Of a DNA stretch of 34,589 nucleotides, positions 34,282-34,589 are shown piece after piece. The notes beneath the pieces are model-generated. The model saw nothing but the letters and a program-made list of their open reading frames with translations. It was not told the DNA's origin and made no database searches. The position numbers and the translations under genes are program-made. The stretch is from Planctomycetota bacterium (GTDB taxonomy: Bacteria > Planctomycetota > Planctomycetia > Planctomycetales > Planctomycetaceae): contig JAHZKX010000070.1 in assembly GCA_022600195.1 (NCBI GenBank), positions 1-34,589 of the forward strand. The letters run 5' to 3'. Numbering within the stretch: position 1 is the first letter of the stretch; every line of letters starts with the position of its first letter.

Positions 34282-34589
34282 TTCCTGAAACCGGGTACCA
34301 TTCATCATCAGTGTCAAATTGCGCACTCCTGAATCCTCGTTACTTCACCTGAAACGTTCCCGCGTTCACTGCTCACTTTCGCTCTTGACTCGGTCATCGA
34401 AAATCTCAATATGCGTTATAAGCGTCGCGCGCGAGATGAGCTTTTTGCGCACTGCTTTTCGAGAACACTGAAGATCTCACTACTATAAAAGTCTCTCTGT
34501 TTTGAAAATCTTCACCTGTTAATTCCTCACCGGTTCCCGATGTCTCGTACTTGATCGACGCGTTTCGGTCACGCTTCAACGCATATAAA
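34282..34589. other. window end without a convincing gene
   Basis: No gene is supported here. On the minus strand a frame is open from the window edge (34588) down to a stop at 34406-34408, about 60 codons, containing NASIKYETSGTGEELTGEDF. It could be the tail of a gene outside the window or a translated repeat. Several GGTGAAG/GGTGAGG words recur on that strand, which hints at repeat-like material. Confidence 0.35.

Noticed and set aside
1-34589. CRISPR arrays, tRNA or rRNA genes, prophage modules
   Set aside because: No regularly spaced repeats, cloverleaf-like segments, rRNA-like stretches or phage structural genes were seen on either strand.

Overview
The window looks like a chromosomal piece of a planctomycete, probably a Gimesia/Planctomyces-like member of the Planctomycetota. 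The reasons are the DUF1549/DUF1553 (planctomycete-cytochrome type) and DUF1501 genes, an ECF sigma factor of the Rhodopirellula/Verrucomicrobium type, a DUF1080 protein, and a moderately AT-leaning composition. The genus is an inference from family content only.

Layout. (1) 1-359: the 3' end of an IS3-family insertion sequence abuts the C-terminal remnant of a PilZ-domain gene, so the element has broken that gene. (2) 465-1217: a short-chain dehydrogenase with Thr at the usual catalytic Ser position. (3) 1340-7181, minus strand: a secreted DUF1549/DUF1553 protein and its DUF1501 partner end at a strong hairpin terminator. Beyond it lies an ECF sigma gene overlapping a gene that joins an anti-sigma-like cytoplasmic segment, one membrane helix and a second DUF1549/DUF1553 ectodomain. 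(4) 7618-9021: a second SDR and an intact PilZ protein, convergent. (5) 9557-13559, plus strand: a type II fatty-acid-synthesis cluster (FabZ-like, FabG, a long acyl carrier protein, a second FabZ-like, FabF) with long, hairpin-rich gaps between genes. (6) 13987-14406: a stand-alone receiver domain. (7) 14739-19780: a translationally coupled pair resembling YhaO/YhaN (Mre11/Rad50-like). The nuclease-like partner has lost nearly all metal ligands, and the ATPase carries an internal membrane hairpin and a C-terminal DUF4332-like domain. (8) 19804-24831, minus strand: NfeD, FloA, an unknown membrane-anchored basic protein, a GT4 glycosyltransferase, and CinA with a degenerate C-terminal domain. 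(9) 25066-26127: a secreted DUF1080 protein. (10) 26562-34281, plus strand: a DUF3311-like protein plus a sodium/solute symporter with a large hydrophilic insertion, a YbgC-type thioesterase, a LolD-like ABC ATPase with a giant FtsX-type permease, and a small multi-spanning membrane protein. The last ~300 bases carry no convincing gene.

The most unusual content is the pseudo-nuclease/Rad50-like pair at 14739-19780 and the sigma/anti-sigma-cytochrome fusion at 1340-4049. No tRNA, rRNA, CRISPR array or prophage was seen. All functional calls come from reading motifs by eye; no database search was possible.
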